From Pratylenchus scribneri (taxonomy: Eukaryota; Nematoda; Chromadorea; Rhabditida; Pratylenchidae): DNA of 64,000 nucleotides. The notes under the pieces were generated by a model. The model was not told where the DNA came from, did no database searches, and was given only the letters and a program-made list of their open reading frames with translations. The DNA lies in contig JAQSEB010000021.1 in assembly GCA_030063045.1 (NCBI GenBank), forward strand, positions 434,001 through 498,000, written 5' to 3'. Both the position numbers and the translations under genes were made by a program. Shown here piece by piece: positions 23,801 through 36,096 of this stretch (position 1 is the first letter of the stretch; every line of letters starts with the position of its first letter).

Positions 23801-26288
23801 CGGTGCCGAGATAACGGCATTGGGTTGTAAGAATGTCTCGTTGACAATGTCTCCTCCAACTGTTCCATAACTACCACTTGTTTCCCCATGCCCTTGTACT
23901 ACAACATTGGTTATCGTCGAGTCAGACGCAGACGTAGCTGTTGTTGAAAAGTCCGATATTTTCACGCTTTTATCTGTTCCTCCCATTATGTTATCCAACA
24001 TTTGTTTTCTACTCTGTTCTTCCTTTTCTTCATACATTTTCAACTTTTCTTTTATTCTTTTTTCTATTTCCGTCTGTTTTTGTTTTTCTATTTTTAGACG
24101 TTCTTCATCTGCTACTTTCTTAAATTGGTGCAACAATTCATTCTCTTCCTCTTCCTTCTTCAATATTTCAGCTTCTTTTTCAAGAGAAGTAATGACTAAA
24201 TTTTTTTTATATTTTTATAAAATTTAGTTCTCGGATACGAACTCCGAGACTAGAGGTAAGTAAGAATGTTTGTCATTTCTATTAAACATTAATATTATAA
24301 CAAAATCAAATTCTTTCGAGAATATAAGTGGCAAAAATTGACTATAATTAAATTAAAAATTCTCATTTTTACTACTTACCATTTTTTCCCTTTGATAATT
24401 GCGCAGTTGGCCGATTTTTTCGACCTGAAAATTAGTAATAAATTCTCATAATTTTTTACTTACTTTTTCCTTTTGATGATTGACCAGTTTGCCGACTTCT
24501 CTGATCCTGGTTGGTGCTTTCCGGTTTCCCCGTTTGTTCATCATTAACAATTTTCTCCTCAATTAATTCCTTTGTTGTTTGATCAGTTCTCAATTGATCA
24601 TATTTGATTTCTTCAACAAATTCTTCATGGTCCATTAAATTTTCACCAATTTCTGATGTTTTGACTAATGAATCTTCAGCAGTTTTTTCTTCCATAATTC
24701 GAGGTGAAATTGTCTTTACGGTAGGAGTAAACTTTTGCTAAAATTATTTTTAATTAATTTTTTTAAATTGTCAAAATAATGATAGACAAAAATATTCTGG
24801 GATTTGACCAAATTACGCATCTATAATTATATAATCTTTAACACCTAAAATTATTCTCTGAAATATGTATAAATATTTTCATTTTAATATTCCATTAATA
24901 TTTAATTCCAAAATAAAATAATTTAAAAAATATTTCTCATACTCAAACCTCAATTTTGCTGGTCGATTGCTTATGAATGGAGTGGGAATGTGATGATGAA
25001 ATACTTCCTGAACTGCCGCGCGGAATGTTATTGTCTCCAGCAGGATTTGTTGGTTGTGCCTTTTGGTGAGGATGTTGTTGTTTTTCTTTCGCCCTGCTAG
25101 AGGAAGTTGAGGATTTCTGCAGGGATTTCGCAGACATGGCCTTATCTGTTGATAATATCGATTCTCCCTCCAACATTTTTTTGTTTGAAATTATGTCCGA
25201 AGATTTTGATGAAGCCGTACCTGGAAAATATGTCTAAGAAAATTCTGAAAATTGCCAAACTTTTTATTTCTTCTTTTCCACCTAATGCAATTTTTCTATT
25301 CAATTCCAATTCCAATTTGGCAGTATTTTGGTGTTCCAGTTGAGCAACTTCCTGTGTTTTTCTTTCTTCTTCCTCTGCCTTTTGTTTTTCTATTGATTGT
25401 GAATGAGGATGATTTTTTTCCTTTTCGCTTTTGAAAGACGTTGAAGACTTGGATTTGTCTGTTTTGCTCGTTAGCAATTGGTCCTTTTTCTGATCCTTTT
25501 GACCAAGCAATTTGTTTAGTTCATCAATTTTCTTTTCACCGGTTAATAAAATTTCCGGAAAACTTCCAAATTTCATTGTTCGTTTGGCTTCTTGCTGGAC
25601 AGAGTCAATTTTTATTTCTCCGACTTCACTGGGATTTTCTCCTTCACCTAATTTTGGATTTGGAGCGAGATGGGTGCCTTCGTCTTGGCTGGTGGTTGCT
25701 TCTTTCCTTTCTCGAGGATTGATATCGACATTTAGACTATTGCCTCCCTCTTCCCTTTCTTTTCTGTTATCATCAATTTTATCCTCCCAATCAAATAAAT
25801 AATCAGGCAAATTAGGGAGGTCTTCATGTTTAATATCTTCACTAGTAATTTGATGTTTCGACTGAGAATGAATGAATTTTACTCCAGGATAAAATGGAGT
25901 TGCATTGGGATTTAATAGTCTTGTAGCTTAAAAAATAGTTAAATTATTTCTTGCCATGCATTGATGTAAATTAAATTCCCATAGGTGATTGCATTTCAAC
26001 AATAACCATACTTATTGCCCCTATTCATTTGAATTTTCGTAATTTTTTTTTCAAGAATATTTTTTGAAAAGTCATACAATCTATATGACGGCACTAAAAT
26101 AGAAACTAATATAAGGTCAAGGTTTAAGATTCGTGCTTTAAATCATCGCCCCCAGATAAAGTATTATTTTCAACTTTGTCGGATATATATTTACTTTTTC
26201 TTGGTTGCCCATCATCCATTCCAAATCCAAATTGGGAAAGCATCAACATTAGCAGTAATGATTGAAGAAATTGTGGCCAAATATTCAT
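17808..26288 (-). CDS. Paralogue B of the secreted coiled-coil family, intact
   Basis: Fifteen exons join in phase to an open frame of 1153 codons: 26288-26195, 25926-25282, 25220-24949, 24737-24464, 24424-24380, 24195-23797, 22784-22495, 22446-22276, 21900-21770, 21106-20996, 20930-20848, 20537-20187, 19796-19544, 19053-18864 and 17960-17808. The protein starts with a signal peptide (MNIWPQFLQSLLLMLML, cleavage near residue 23). Residues 32-443 are a charged, low-complexity Lys/Glu/Ser/Gln region with a PRER motif and the shared FPEILL segment. Long coiled coils follow at about 445-545 and 577-730. Residues 731-1153 form a helical C-terminal part with the most conserved stretches: VGLDEVPDV, LPYLKSVYDKYW, ILDEMMK and NDEDFMKSV. 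A secreted structural or host-interacting protein is a guess from the signal peptide and tandem expansion only. Introns hold a foldback (23070-23690), another foldback (18125-18340) and a hAT MITE (18460-18830). Confidence 0.8.
18125..18340. repeat. Foldback repeat in the last intron of paralogue B
   Basis: Two inverted arms of roughly 60 bp each carry GAGCTCATCGAGACGCGTCG (18151-18170) and its reverse complement (near 18285-18315), flanked by matching TTTTATAGAGC/GCTCTATAAAA. The loop of about 100 bp contains a second small inverted repeat around GGTTTAAACGGTTTAA. It has no coding capacity. Confidence 0.7.
18460..18830. mobile_element. hAT-type MITE with 8-bp target duplication
   Basis: The terminal inverted repeats are CAGGGTGTCTA and TAGACACCCTG. 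The flanks ggttaaaa at 18452-18459 and 18831-18838 are identical. CAGGG termini and 8-bp duplications are diagnostic of hAT elements. The 371-bp interior is filled with GCCACATTTTT repeats and has no transposase. Confidence 0.88.
20812..20831. repeat. TA dinucleotide microsatellite
   Basis: A run of about ten TA units lies in the intron between exons 11 and 12 of paralogue B. Confidence 0.7.
23070..23690. repeat. Large foldback element in paralogue B
   Basis: The ends are long inverted repeats: GGCAATCCTAAAGAATCTGG near 23084-23103 and its reverse complement near 23652-23672. Further paired blocks include AAATCTGATATCCTTTTCGCC/GGCGAAAAGGATGTCAGATTT and GACCAAGGGCATTTT/AAAATGCCCTTGGTC. The arms are about 250 bp each and diverged, so the element is not brand new. 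No open frame. Confidence 0.75.
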
Positions 26289-27930
26289 TTTTATTAATCT
26301 AAAATGTGGAAAAATGGAAATAGCAAAATGAAAACAGATTGTCTGCAGAGAAAGGTGGAAAATTTAGCAAAATTAAAATATCTCACTTACATTCAGTTTT
26401 TATTAATGGAAGTAATTTCCACGATTTGAATTTCACAAAACTCAAATCTCTCTAATAATGTTTTTAATCGGAATAGGCCAACAGCACAAATATAGCAAAC
26501 AATCTCTCTGCTGGGTGAGTGGAAGGGGAGGATAGAGAATTTGGCCCGCTAACGATTTTGATGTTGGCAAATAAAATTGATTGACCCATCGAGGCGGTCG
26601 GCAAGAATCATTTGATAATTGCATTTAGATTAGATGGCCATAATATATGATGGAGAGAATATATGGGCAAAAAATGGCCAGAAAATATAGGGAAGCAGAG
26701 AATTGGATAAACCATTAACCCAATAGTCAGGCGAATGGGCAAAAAAGTTGAAGTGCCAACTGCCAAAGCGCGAATGGCACAATGGTTTTTACGATGGGCG
26801 ATCCGCCATATCCTTTGGGAGATAAGCATTTTACCCAGCATGGAAATGATAGAGCCAGGAGTGGGGGTCCCGATCTCCCGATCGAAATCGCGCGTCTTTG
26901 GTAGGTGGGATCAGTGGTGGTGCCATTGCCCGCCAATTAATCAATGGGCCGAATTACAGGAAAGGCATGAAGCTAAACTAGCATAAATGGATTTAACTGT
27001 TTTCTCCTACTAATTCATACAAACTAAAAAAAATAGGCAAATTTGAAATTCGAAATTTATTTTATACAATCATTTGAATTACATTTTTAATTTATAATAT
27101 TCTTCAATTTTCATGTTAAAATATACATTTAATTCATTATTTCATTCTGAATGGCCAATAATTTATCGATTTTAAAAATATTTTATTTCTTTTAAATGTA
27201 AAATATTCATTTTAATGGAAATTGGGGTAATTTTAATGATGGATTGTTGTTGGGTAACTCTAATAATGGGATGTTGTTTTGTTGTTGTCGTCCAATTTTG
27301 GGGCATTTTCAAGAATAAAGTTAGCACTTTGGGCGGCTGTTGCGGATCGGCAACTTTATACATCTAAGGAAAATTAGACGAATATGGGGATCGAGAGAAT
27401 GGAAATGGACAAAAGTTTGGAATTGACTAATGAGAAGAAAAGTGTGAATCGATGGATTTGAATTTTGGAAAATGATTAATTTAAATATTTTAATTCAAAT
27501 ATTTATTAATTTTTATTCATTATTTTATTTCATTTTTTAATCAATCTTGTTTGTTACGCCTTTTTCTCATAATCGCTTTAGATGCTTATCTTTATCTATG
27601 AGGAAATTGTCCATCCTATCTATTCTCGATTTTATTTTTATTCATGTTAAAAACAAGAAAAAATAAAACTGAGAAAATAAATTCTGTGTGATTAATTGTA
27701 AAATTGTTCTGGGAAATAGCCGGAAGGCAATTAACCCCAATTCAAATTTTGGCAATTTGCGAATTTAGTTGAGGAAAAGCGAAAACAATTCCTGCAACTA
27801 ATTAAGAACTCTTTTTGGTCAATTTGGATTGGGTTGAAACCAGTGAAAACAAATTTAACCGAAATGGAAAGGGCCAAACCCCAACAGCAGCATTTAAAAA
27901 AAATGAAAGCCAATTTGAATTGGATTTGGA
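26289..27930. other. Upstream region of paralogue B, no gene
   Basis: This is the shared space between divergent genes (paralogue B on minus, the glycosyltransferase further on plus). About 26440-26990 is less AT-rich than its surroundings and has a GATGTTGGCAAATA block that resembles the upstream regions of C and D. No conserved coding frame was seen; the short open frames present have no splice context. Confidence 0.4.
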
Positions 27931-29328
27931 TTTGGAAAGAAGACCATGAGTCCGGAATCAATAGATCAATTGTGCGACTCGTGGTTATTCGGCCAATTGG
28001 TGGAATATCGAAAAGGAAGCGTCAATGAATTGACCAAAGGGGAGGAAAAGGAGGATGGAGTGCTTTGATTAGGATTCGATTTAGAATGATGATGGCGAGA
28101 TTGATTTGATGGAGGAAGGTTGAGGTCGGGGGAATGCATGGCCAATTAGGATTGGAAAGCGGACCATGAGTCCGGAATCAATAGATCAATTGTGCGACTC
28201 GTGGTTATTCGGCCAATTGGTGGAATATCGAAAAGGAAGCGTCAATGAATTGACCAAAGGGGAGGAAAAGGAGGATGGAGTGCTTTGATTAGGATTCGAT
28301 TTAGAATGATGATGGCGAGATTGATTTGATGGAGGAAGGTTGAGGTCGGGGGAATGCATGGCCAATTAGGATTGGAAAGCGGACCATGAGTCCGGAATCA
28401 ATAGATCAATTGTGCGACTCGTGGTTATTCGGCCAATTGGTGGAATATCGAAAAGGAAGCGTCAATGAATTGACCAAAGGGGAGGAAAAGGAGGATGGAG
28501 TGCTTTGATTAGGATTCGATTTAGAATGATGATGGCGAGATTGATTTGATGGAGGAAGGTTGAGGTCGGGGGAATGCATGGCCAATTAGGATTGGAAAGC
28601 GGACCATGAGTCCGGAATCAATAGATCAATTGTGCGACTCGTGGTTATTCGGCCAATTGGTGGAATATCGAAAAGGAAGCGTCAATGAATTGACCAAAGG
28701 GGAGGAAAAGGAGGATGGAGTGCTTTGATTAGGATTCGATTTAGAATGATGATGGCGAGATTGATTTGATGGAGGAAGGTTGAGGTCGGGGGAATGCATG
28801 GCCAATTAGGATTGGAAAGCGGACCATGAGTCCGGAATCAATAGATCAATTGTGCGACTCGTGGTTATTCGGCCAATTGGTGGAATATCGAAAAGGAAGC
28901 GTCAATGAATTGACCAAAGGGGAGGAAAAGGAGGATGGAGTGCTTTGATTAGGATTCGATTTAGAATGATGATGGCGAGATTGATTTGATGGAGGAAGGT
29001 TGAGGTCGGGGGAATGCATGGCCAATTAGGATTGGAAAGCGGACCATGAGTCCGGAATCAATAGATCAATTGTGCGACTCGTGGTTATTCGGCCAATTGG
29101 TGGAATATCGAAAAGGAAGCGTCAATGAATTGACCAAAGGGGAGGAAAAGGAGGATGGAGTGCTTTGATTAGGATTCGATTTAGAATGATGATGGCGAGA
29201 TTGATTTGATGGAGGAAGGTTGAGGTCGGGGGAATGCATGGCCAATTAGGATTGGAAAGCGGACCATGAGTCCGGAATCAATAGATCAACTGTGCGACTC
29301 GTGGTTATTCGGCCAATTGGTGGAATAT
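27931..29328. repeat. 220-bp tandem array, 6 full units plus a 78-bp partial unit
   Basis: Units start at 27931, 28151, 28371, 28591, 28811, 29031 and 29251, a constant period of 220 bp. The units are nearly identical; I noted a single change (GATCAATTG to GATCAACTG) in the last one and a divergent first edge. The period is not a multiple of three and every frame has stops, so it is not a coding repeat. Such homogeneity indicates recent expansion or gene conversion. Confidence 0.93.
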
Positions 29329-29770
29329 TGATGGAGCGGAAGGCGTGGAATGGAATATATTCAATGAAAGTGCGTTTGTCGATTGAATTGAGGGAATATT
29401 TGGCCAAATTCCTTTCCATTTGATGTTCGATTCCTCCTCTTACCACGAGGAGACCATCCCTCGCGGCGCTCGATCCATTATAATTGTTTTCCATAGAGAG
29501 AGAGAGAGAAAATGAATGGGAAAACATAGTCAATTTGGGTTTGTAATGAGGACCCTGAATCCGGGGAATCAAAACATCAAATCAAAAATGGGACCTTGAA
29601 GTTGTACGGCTAATCTATGGAGGATGGAGCGGAAGGCGTGGAATGGAATACATTTAGTGAAAGTGCGTTTGGTGTAGAATTGAGGGAATATTTGGCCAAA
29701 TTCCTTTCCATTTAATGTTCGAATCCCTTATCACGAATAACCCATCTCACGCGGAATTCGACTCATTAAA
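29329..29770. repeat. Diverged duplication between the array and the glycosyltransferase gene
   Basis: A block starting GATGGAGCGGAAGGCGTGG at about 29329 is repeated from about 29621 with shared segments such as GAATATTTGGCCAAATTCC. The connecting sequence at 29545-29620 resembles a degenerate piece of the 220-bp unit. A short GA microsatellite (GAGAGAGAGAGAGA) lies near 29497. Confidence 0.65.
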
Positions 29771-29777
29771 ATTAAGT

Positions 29778-29788
29778 GCATAAAAGCC
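29778..29788 (+). promoter_or_regulatory. Possible TATA box of the glycosyltransferase gene
   Basis: TGCATAAAAGC lies about 90 bp upstream of the start codon at 29873. Position and sequence fit a TATA element, but no other promoter evidence exists. Confidence 0.3.
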
Positions 29789-29872
29789 CATTGAAAATCA
29801 AGCAGCCAATCATTTAAAACAAATCATTTTCAAAAACTCTTATTGAATTCCCTCTCCAAAATCTACCCGTAA

Positions 29873-32800
29873 ATGCTTCGAAAAATGCATTCCTTCATGC
29901 TATTGGCAATTACATCAAGCATTTTGCTTTTGTTGATTGATCAATCTGATGCGGGTAGAAATTTATTTTAATTGTCCTCTCTAGAATTCAATTTGTGAAG
30001 CATTTTTTCCTATATATTTGGAAAGTGCATTGAATTATTAAGAATTTGGTTTTGGGTCCCCTATTTTTGTCTAAAAGGAAAAATTAAAAATGAATAGTCC
30101 TCGCTGTAGGTATTAGGGATAGAGTTTAAGTTTAAGCAAAAGGGTGACCCAAAGTCGACAAGTACCGAATAATTTACCATAGGGAAATCTATATATATAT
30201 ATTTTCCTAAAGTTGCAAGAAGTAAATTTAGACACATTTCACACAAAAATTTGACATAAAAATACCTTATATATCCAAAATTATTATTGGTGAGGAATTT
30301 ACTCCATTATTTAATTTGGTGCTTGATCTGTAATATATTCTATTTATTATCAAATTTTTAGTCATTAACCTGAAAGAAGAGGAAGATATTGCATTGGGCC
30401 TGTCCGAAGTGATCTACAAACATCGGAATATGAAGGGCGGTCAACAATTTGATGAATTTTTGAGCAAAATTGCCAGTAGGTTTTCGGCTTTTTATAGCTG
30501 TTTAAAATTAATTCAATGTCAAAAATAATTAAAAAAATTGAAGAATTTGCCATTAAAAATCATTTTTACTTTAGTGGAATTGCCCCAAGCAATCTGTGAT
30601 TATCACCGGATTTACAATAACGATAAAAATTATAAGCCAATTTCGAAAGGAGAGGCGAAAATGGCACTCAAAATGATGCCAAAATTCCGAGATCAAATTG
30701 AGAAATTGTTCATTGCGACGGAAATGCGCAAAGTGATTAATGAATTGAAGGCAGAAACTGGGTCTGGGCATCCGAAAAATCATATGAAACATCAAAGTGG
30801 CAATATTTTGGACAAAAATGAGATTGAGAAGGAAAAAGGGCTTCGGGCATTGATTAAAGGTCAAATAAATTTTCTTATTTTTGCAAGGGAATAAGGCAAA
30901 CTATTAATTAGGGTATATAAATGTTCGGTTTCATCTAGTGTTTAAAAATAAATATTTTCGTTTTGATCTTCGAGTTTGGAAATCGCAGTATTATTTTATA
31001 AATGTTGCAACGAATATTGGAAATTGGTTGATTCCGGAATTGCTTTTATTGGCTAATTTCCGAAATCTAGGCTTTAACTCATTCGATTTTGGCGATTTTA
31101 TATTTGAAATTTCACTCAGATTATTTTCTGAGCTTTTTTTAGTAAAACTTCCTGATAGATTTCTATTCCACCTTCGGAGCCCTACCCCCTGGCCTAACTC
31201 TAAAGCTCTAAACACTAAACTTGTCTGAAATGGAAATTTCATAGACTAAATCGACCATTCCGAGTCAAATGAGCTTCTTCTCGAGTCTGTACGTTGCCCA
31301 TAAGCCTAGATTTATAAAATTAAACAAGCAAAGCATTTGGATAATTACGGAATTTACCAATTTCTAATTTTAACCGGAACATATATAGTGATTTTATGAA
31401 TTTTAAATGAGCTGAATCAAACCGGTTATAAATATAATAATATAAATTAATTGTAATTTATAAAATTAATTTGTAAATTTTTAATTGATAATCAATATTT
31501 CTTCGAATATTATAAAATAAAAATTACAATATTTACAGCAAAAGTTTTGGCTAATATCAAGAAAAATGGTCTAAAAATTCCGGAAAATGAAGAAAAGAAA
31601 AAAGTGGAACAAAATTTTGACCAAATTATTTCAATCCTTCTCTTCTTCCACGAAGATGATTTAGTGGAATTGGAAGGAGGCGAAAAAAGAGAACATAAAA
31701 AAGCCAAAAAACCTCTGCGTATTGCAATTTTGTCACCAAATGTTACGCAGACCCCTCCTCGCACATACGGGGGAACCGAACGGATTGTTTCCTATTTAAG
31801 CGAGGAATTGATAAAGCGAGGCCATGAAGTTAGTTTTTTTTAAATTTTTGGAAAATTTTCCTATGCAGAGTCGATTGAGCCTTTTGTCGAATCGCTAAAA
31901 AGTCGATATTTCCAAAATTTGTTTACCTAATTGTCTAGATACTTCCAAAATTAGTTAAAAACAATATTAACTGTAACATAAATCGGAATCTCTCGATAAT
32001 TAAGAATTTTTTTTTAGTGAACTTAAAAAAAAATTTTTTTCATTATAAATCTATTCAATCCATAAGTTAATAAAATTATAGTATTTTAATTTTAGGCGCC
32101 GGTTTAAATATGATAAGTCGAAAAACTCTTTCGGCTCATTGATCTTATTAACAAATTTTACTATATACTTAAGATGATTTAGTTGATTATTGAATATTTT
32201 TGAAAATCCAATTTGTGCTTGATTGTTTCGAGCAAATTAGAAAATAATAAATTTTAAATATTTCCCATTAAATAAATTCAGGTCACATTGTTTGCCTCAT
32301 CCGATTCAATTACATCTGCTAAATTGGTCTTCACCGAGTAAGTTTAACTTCTTTTTAATGGAAATTTAATTTTATTTCAAATTTATCAAATTTTTTTTCA
32401 TTTTCTTTAGACCAGCTCTTTTTGGCTTTGATGAACCAAAATTGCAAAAAACGCACAAATGGTTAATGACCCAGTTGGAAAAGGGCATCGATGCAAAACA
32501 ATTCGATGTTGTCCACTTGAATTCCCAATTCCTATGGGAAAATGTCAGCCGAATGGCCGACAAAATTGCATTGGCCGTAACCATCCATTTCCTAATCAAG
32601 TTTGATCAATAATAATAAAATGCATTAACTTTTAGTCTAATTAAATAATAAATTCGGGCTTTGGTTTGTGGCAAAAAAATTTTTTTGATTCGGGATTTTC
32701 GATTTTGGTAAACCAAAATTTTGCAACCTTTATTAATAATGAAATTTACAAATATCTATGCTCTGAGATCTAAAATTTAGTATAAATCAAAAATCCATCC

Positions 32801-35471
32801 CTAAAAATTAAAAGCTATAAACTTAGTCCTATTAATTCTGTTATTGTTATATTTTTTCCATTTTTTGCTAAGAGCAACAAATTTCGCAATAAATTTGATT
32901 TTATAAATGATAAAATCTCGAAATCAATGCTTATTGCATGCAGAAATCAGGGGTTCAATTCCAGTCGGGAGCAAATTATTTTATAAATTGAAGTAGAATT
33001 TTATTTTGTGTGATAGGAAAAATATTATTTTAGTTTCAAAGTAATAAAAGAATCAAAAAAAATATTCACTGGGTTCTATATTTAGTCAAAGCAAATTCTT
33101 TTTAGGATAATGGACATTCCATGGCTTGGGTTTGTGATCATGAAATTAAGATTAGTTTTCCGAATATTGATAAATTCATAATCCTTATATTTTCAAATTA
33201 AATTAACACACCAGCCTAAATTACTCATTGTTAAGGAAAATTTGCAAAAGATTATAATTTTCCTAAAAATTTGTCTCTATTCTCTAAAGATCGCCTGATT
33301 TGGCACCGCTTGGTTACAAATACACGAACATTCCGATGATTTCAATTTCCAATGATCAACGCAACCATAAGCCTTCGGAAATACCAAAAGGCGCCATATG
33401 GAATCCAAATTTTGTCAAAACCATTTACCATGGTCTTCCAAGCCAAATGTACAAATTTGTAAGCAAAGAGGAGCAGGCCGCAAATTTGGCCAAGAAAGAT
33501 TTTCCCTATGGCCCAAAGCCGTATTTATCATTTCTGGGCCGAATCAGTCCACCAAAAAGACCAGATATTGCAATTTTGAGTGAGTTATTTTTTGATTTTT
33601 TTTAATGAATATTTTTCTGAAATTTTTAATTTTTTAAAATTTTTCCAATTAAAGTTGCCGCCAAAGCGGAGACCCCTCTCCGAATTGCTGCCTTAATCGG
33701 TTTTCAAATTTATATGGATGAAGGAATTAAACCATTGATCAGTCTCGTAAATGGTCAACATCGAGAGAAGAAGCAAAAAGCCAAACACAACGAAAAATTG
33801 CATCATGAACAAATTTCGGCCCAACAAAAACGAATTAATTTGGTTTCTGATTATTTGAATGCTTTGGGCAATTTCACCGGGATTGAGGACCAAAATGAGG
33901 GACCAATCAAGGAATTGAAAGAAAAATACGAAAGGGGTCTTAAGGCATTCAAAGAGGAGAATGTGGAATTGTTGAAAGTGATCGAAGCGTATGAAAATGA
34001 GGAGGAAAAAATGAGTGAGGAGGAAAAGAAGAAAGCCTTAATTTATTATGTTGGTGAAGTCAGCGATGAGCAGAAAAAGTTTGTGAAAGGAAATTGACAC
34101 AAAAAATCCATTTTTTTAGTAAAATACATTTACACAAATGGATCCGAATTTGTAGGTCCTATCAAAATAATTTTTGTAGTTGACCAAAAAAATAATTTTT
34201 ATACCATAAATAGAGGATACTTTTCGGCATAGAAATGAATAAATTTTAAAAAAAAATCTAACGTTTTTTAAAATTTTTTTAATTGGGTGAAGCCAGAAGC
34301 CGAAGATGGATCCAACAATTTAGATTGAATTTGAATCATCATAGTAATTGCCTGACTGAGTATTTTGATAGCCGTTGGTGTCATATACAAATAAAAATTT
34401 TTGAAAAAAGTTAGGAAATTTTCAAATTTATATAATCTTATTCAAAAATGTCTCCTCTTTTTTTGGTGTAAATTTTATTGAAGTACAAATTTTTGAAGGT
34501 AAACAAAAATCATACTCCTCTTTATTTCGACTCATTGGTCCATTTTTGTAAATATAGCTAGAATGATGGACTCCATAAATTATTTTCTTAACAATAATAA
34601 ATATTCGCATTTAAACAGTGAATTTCTGGGCAATTCAATGGCAATGCTGTTCCCAATTTATTGGAATGAACCTTTTGGTCTCGTAATGATTGAATCAATG
34701 GCAATGGGTACTCCAGTTATTACCAGGGCCGTGGGATCCGTTAGCGAGGTAATTTAATTTTTAAAAGCGAAAGGTAAATAATGGTAACTCAATTTTTCTC
34801 TCCAAATAAATTTTTCTAATAAATCAATTTTAAAAATTGCTATCATTTAAATGCTTCAATTTTAAAATTTGATGCAATAATAATTTAAAATTTAATAGTG
34901 CAAAAAATTATGGCCAAAAAATTTGATAAAATAGCAAGCTTCCCGCAATTTTCATTTATACTCATAATTTAATTCTTCGATTAATTAATTTTAATAAGTT
35001 ATTGACCAGTGCATAAAATTCAGGTAGTAATTAGTCAGGTTTCATAACAGTAAATTCTATGCTAGTCAAAAGTTACCCTTAGAATCTTAAAAAAGATTAA
35101 TTTTTTAAAGAATGATATTTGACCTAAAATTCACTTACAATTAGATTAAATTTTTAATCAAATTTTTACCATTCAAACATTCGCAGGTCATAAATGCTAA
35201 AGCTGGAATAATTTATGGACGCGAGGATGGTACTTCTGAAGAGGAGGAATTGGAAAAGGCGGTCGCAGCAGTGAAGAAAATTTCGGCGATTGACCGCCGT
35301 GGAGTGCGCAAGGAATTCGATGAACGATTCACGGTGTCAAAAATGACGGAAGGATATGAGGAATTGTTCCACGAATTAGTGGAAAAGCATAAAAGTGGTG
35401 GCCAAAATGAACAGAAAAGCCTGGGGGATTCATCGAAACCTCATTTGAACAAAGGTCGAGAAAATGCCTAA
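29873..35471 (+). CDS. Secreted GT4-family glycosyltransferase of bacterial type, ten exons
   Basis: Exons 29873-29954, 30362-30475, 30575-30859, 31539-31828, 32282-32337, 32411-32599, 33290-33579, 33655-34078, 34619-34748 and 35187-35471 join in phase to 714 codons. Residues 1-26 are a signal peptide (MLRKMHSFMLLAITSSILLL). About 190 residues of unknown helical sequence follow. The GT4 (GT-B fold) catalytic part starts near residue 220 with IAILSPNVTQTPP and the glycine loop YGGTERIVSYLSEEL. It continues with VVHLNSQF, a PDLAPLGY segment, TIYHGLP, FLGRISPPKRPDIA and YVGEVSDEQKNEFLGN. The donor-binding E-x7-E motif is EPFGLVMIE (E594, E602), followed by MGTPVITRAVGSVSEVI. These blocks match a common bacterial glycosyltransferase in order. 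About 90 charged residues (471-562) are inserted relative to it. Substrate is unknown. Introns and a signal peptide show eukaryotic residence, so transfer from bacteria is likely but not proven. Confidence 0.88.
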
Positions 35472-36096
35472 TTATGTGTTTTGGAAATGTCAAAGTGCGA
35501 GAAGAAATTTTAACCAAAAGAAGATTTTGGGCGATTTTTTTACAAAAATTTGATAACAAGACAAAATGACTAAAAATTTATTTATTTTTAAAATTTTTTA
35601 CACAAAGATAAATTTTACTTCTGGGATTTTACATATGAAATGTGCCAAATTATATTTAATTATTCCAAATTCCTAAACCTTTCTAAATAAATAATCTAAT
35701 TCCTCTGTCTTATTCTAAAATATAAAATAGTCATATCTTTACTGTCAAGAAATTATAAAATACCCTAAATGTTCTATTAAAAACTCATCTCTAATAATTC
35801 CAGTCTCAAATAATCCCCTATTCTCGAGAAAGAAAAATAATTCCCCTGATATTTCCCATCTCCCAATAATTCCCCATCTTTTGGGAAGTAAAAAAATAAA
35901 ATTCCTGGGATTTTAAAAGAGCATTTACGGTATGTGTCTCTTGGCTCAAAATGATTATAGGAAATTTTTTTTCATCAATTAAATGAATAATTCTACTGAA
36001 AATGGATATACGAAGAAGACACTATTTTTATGCAAATTCCGAACAAAAATTTATTCAAATTTTAATTAAATTCATGAAAATAAGAATTATTTTGAA
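35472..36096. other. Convergent intergenic spacer
   Basis: This spacer lies between the stop codons of the glycosyltransferase (+) and the pepsin-like gene (-). It is AT-rich; AATAAA-type signals occur on both strands. Nothing else was seen. Confidence 0.4.

Noticed and set aside
27931..29328. CRISPR-like array
   Set aside because: Whole 220-bp units are repeated with no variable spacers, and the genome is eukaryotic.
27834..29572. Open frames overlapping the 220-bp array
   Set aside because: The period is not divisible by three and frames stop within a unit; no splice context.
32930..32985. Possible tRNA or SINE from a B-box-like GGTTCAATTCC
   Set aside because: No A box, no acceptor stem and no cloverleaf could be drawn; it lies in an intron.
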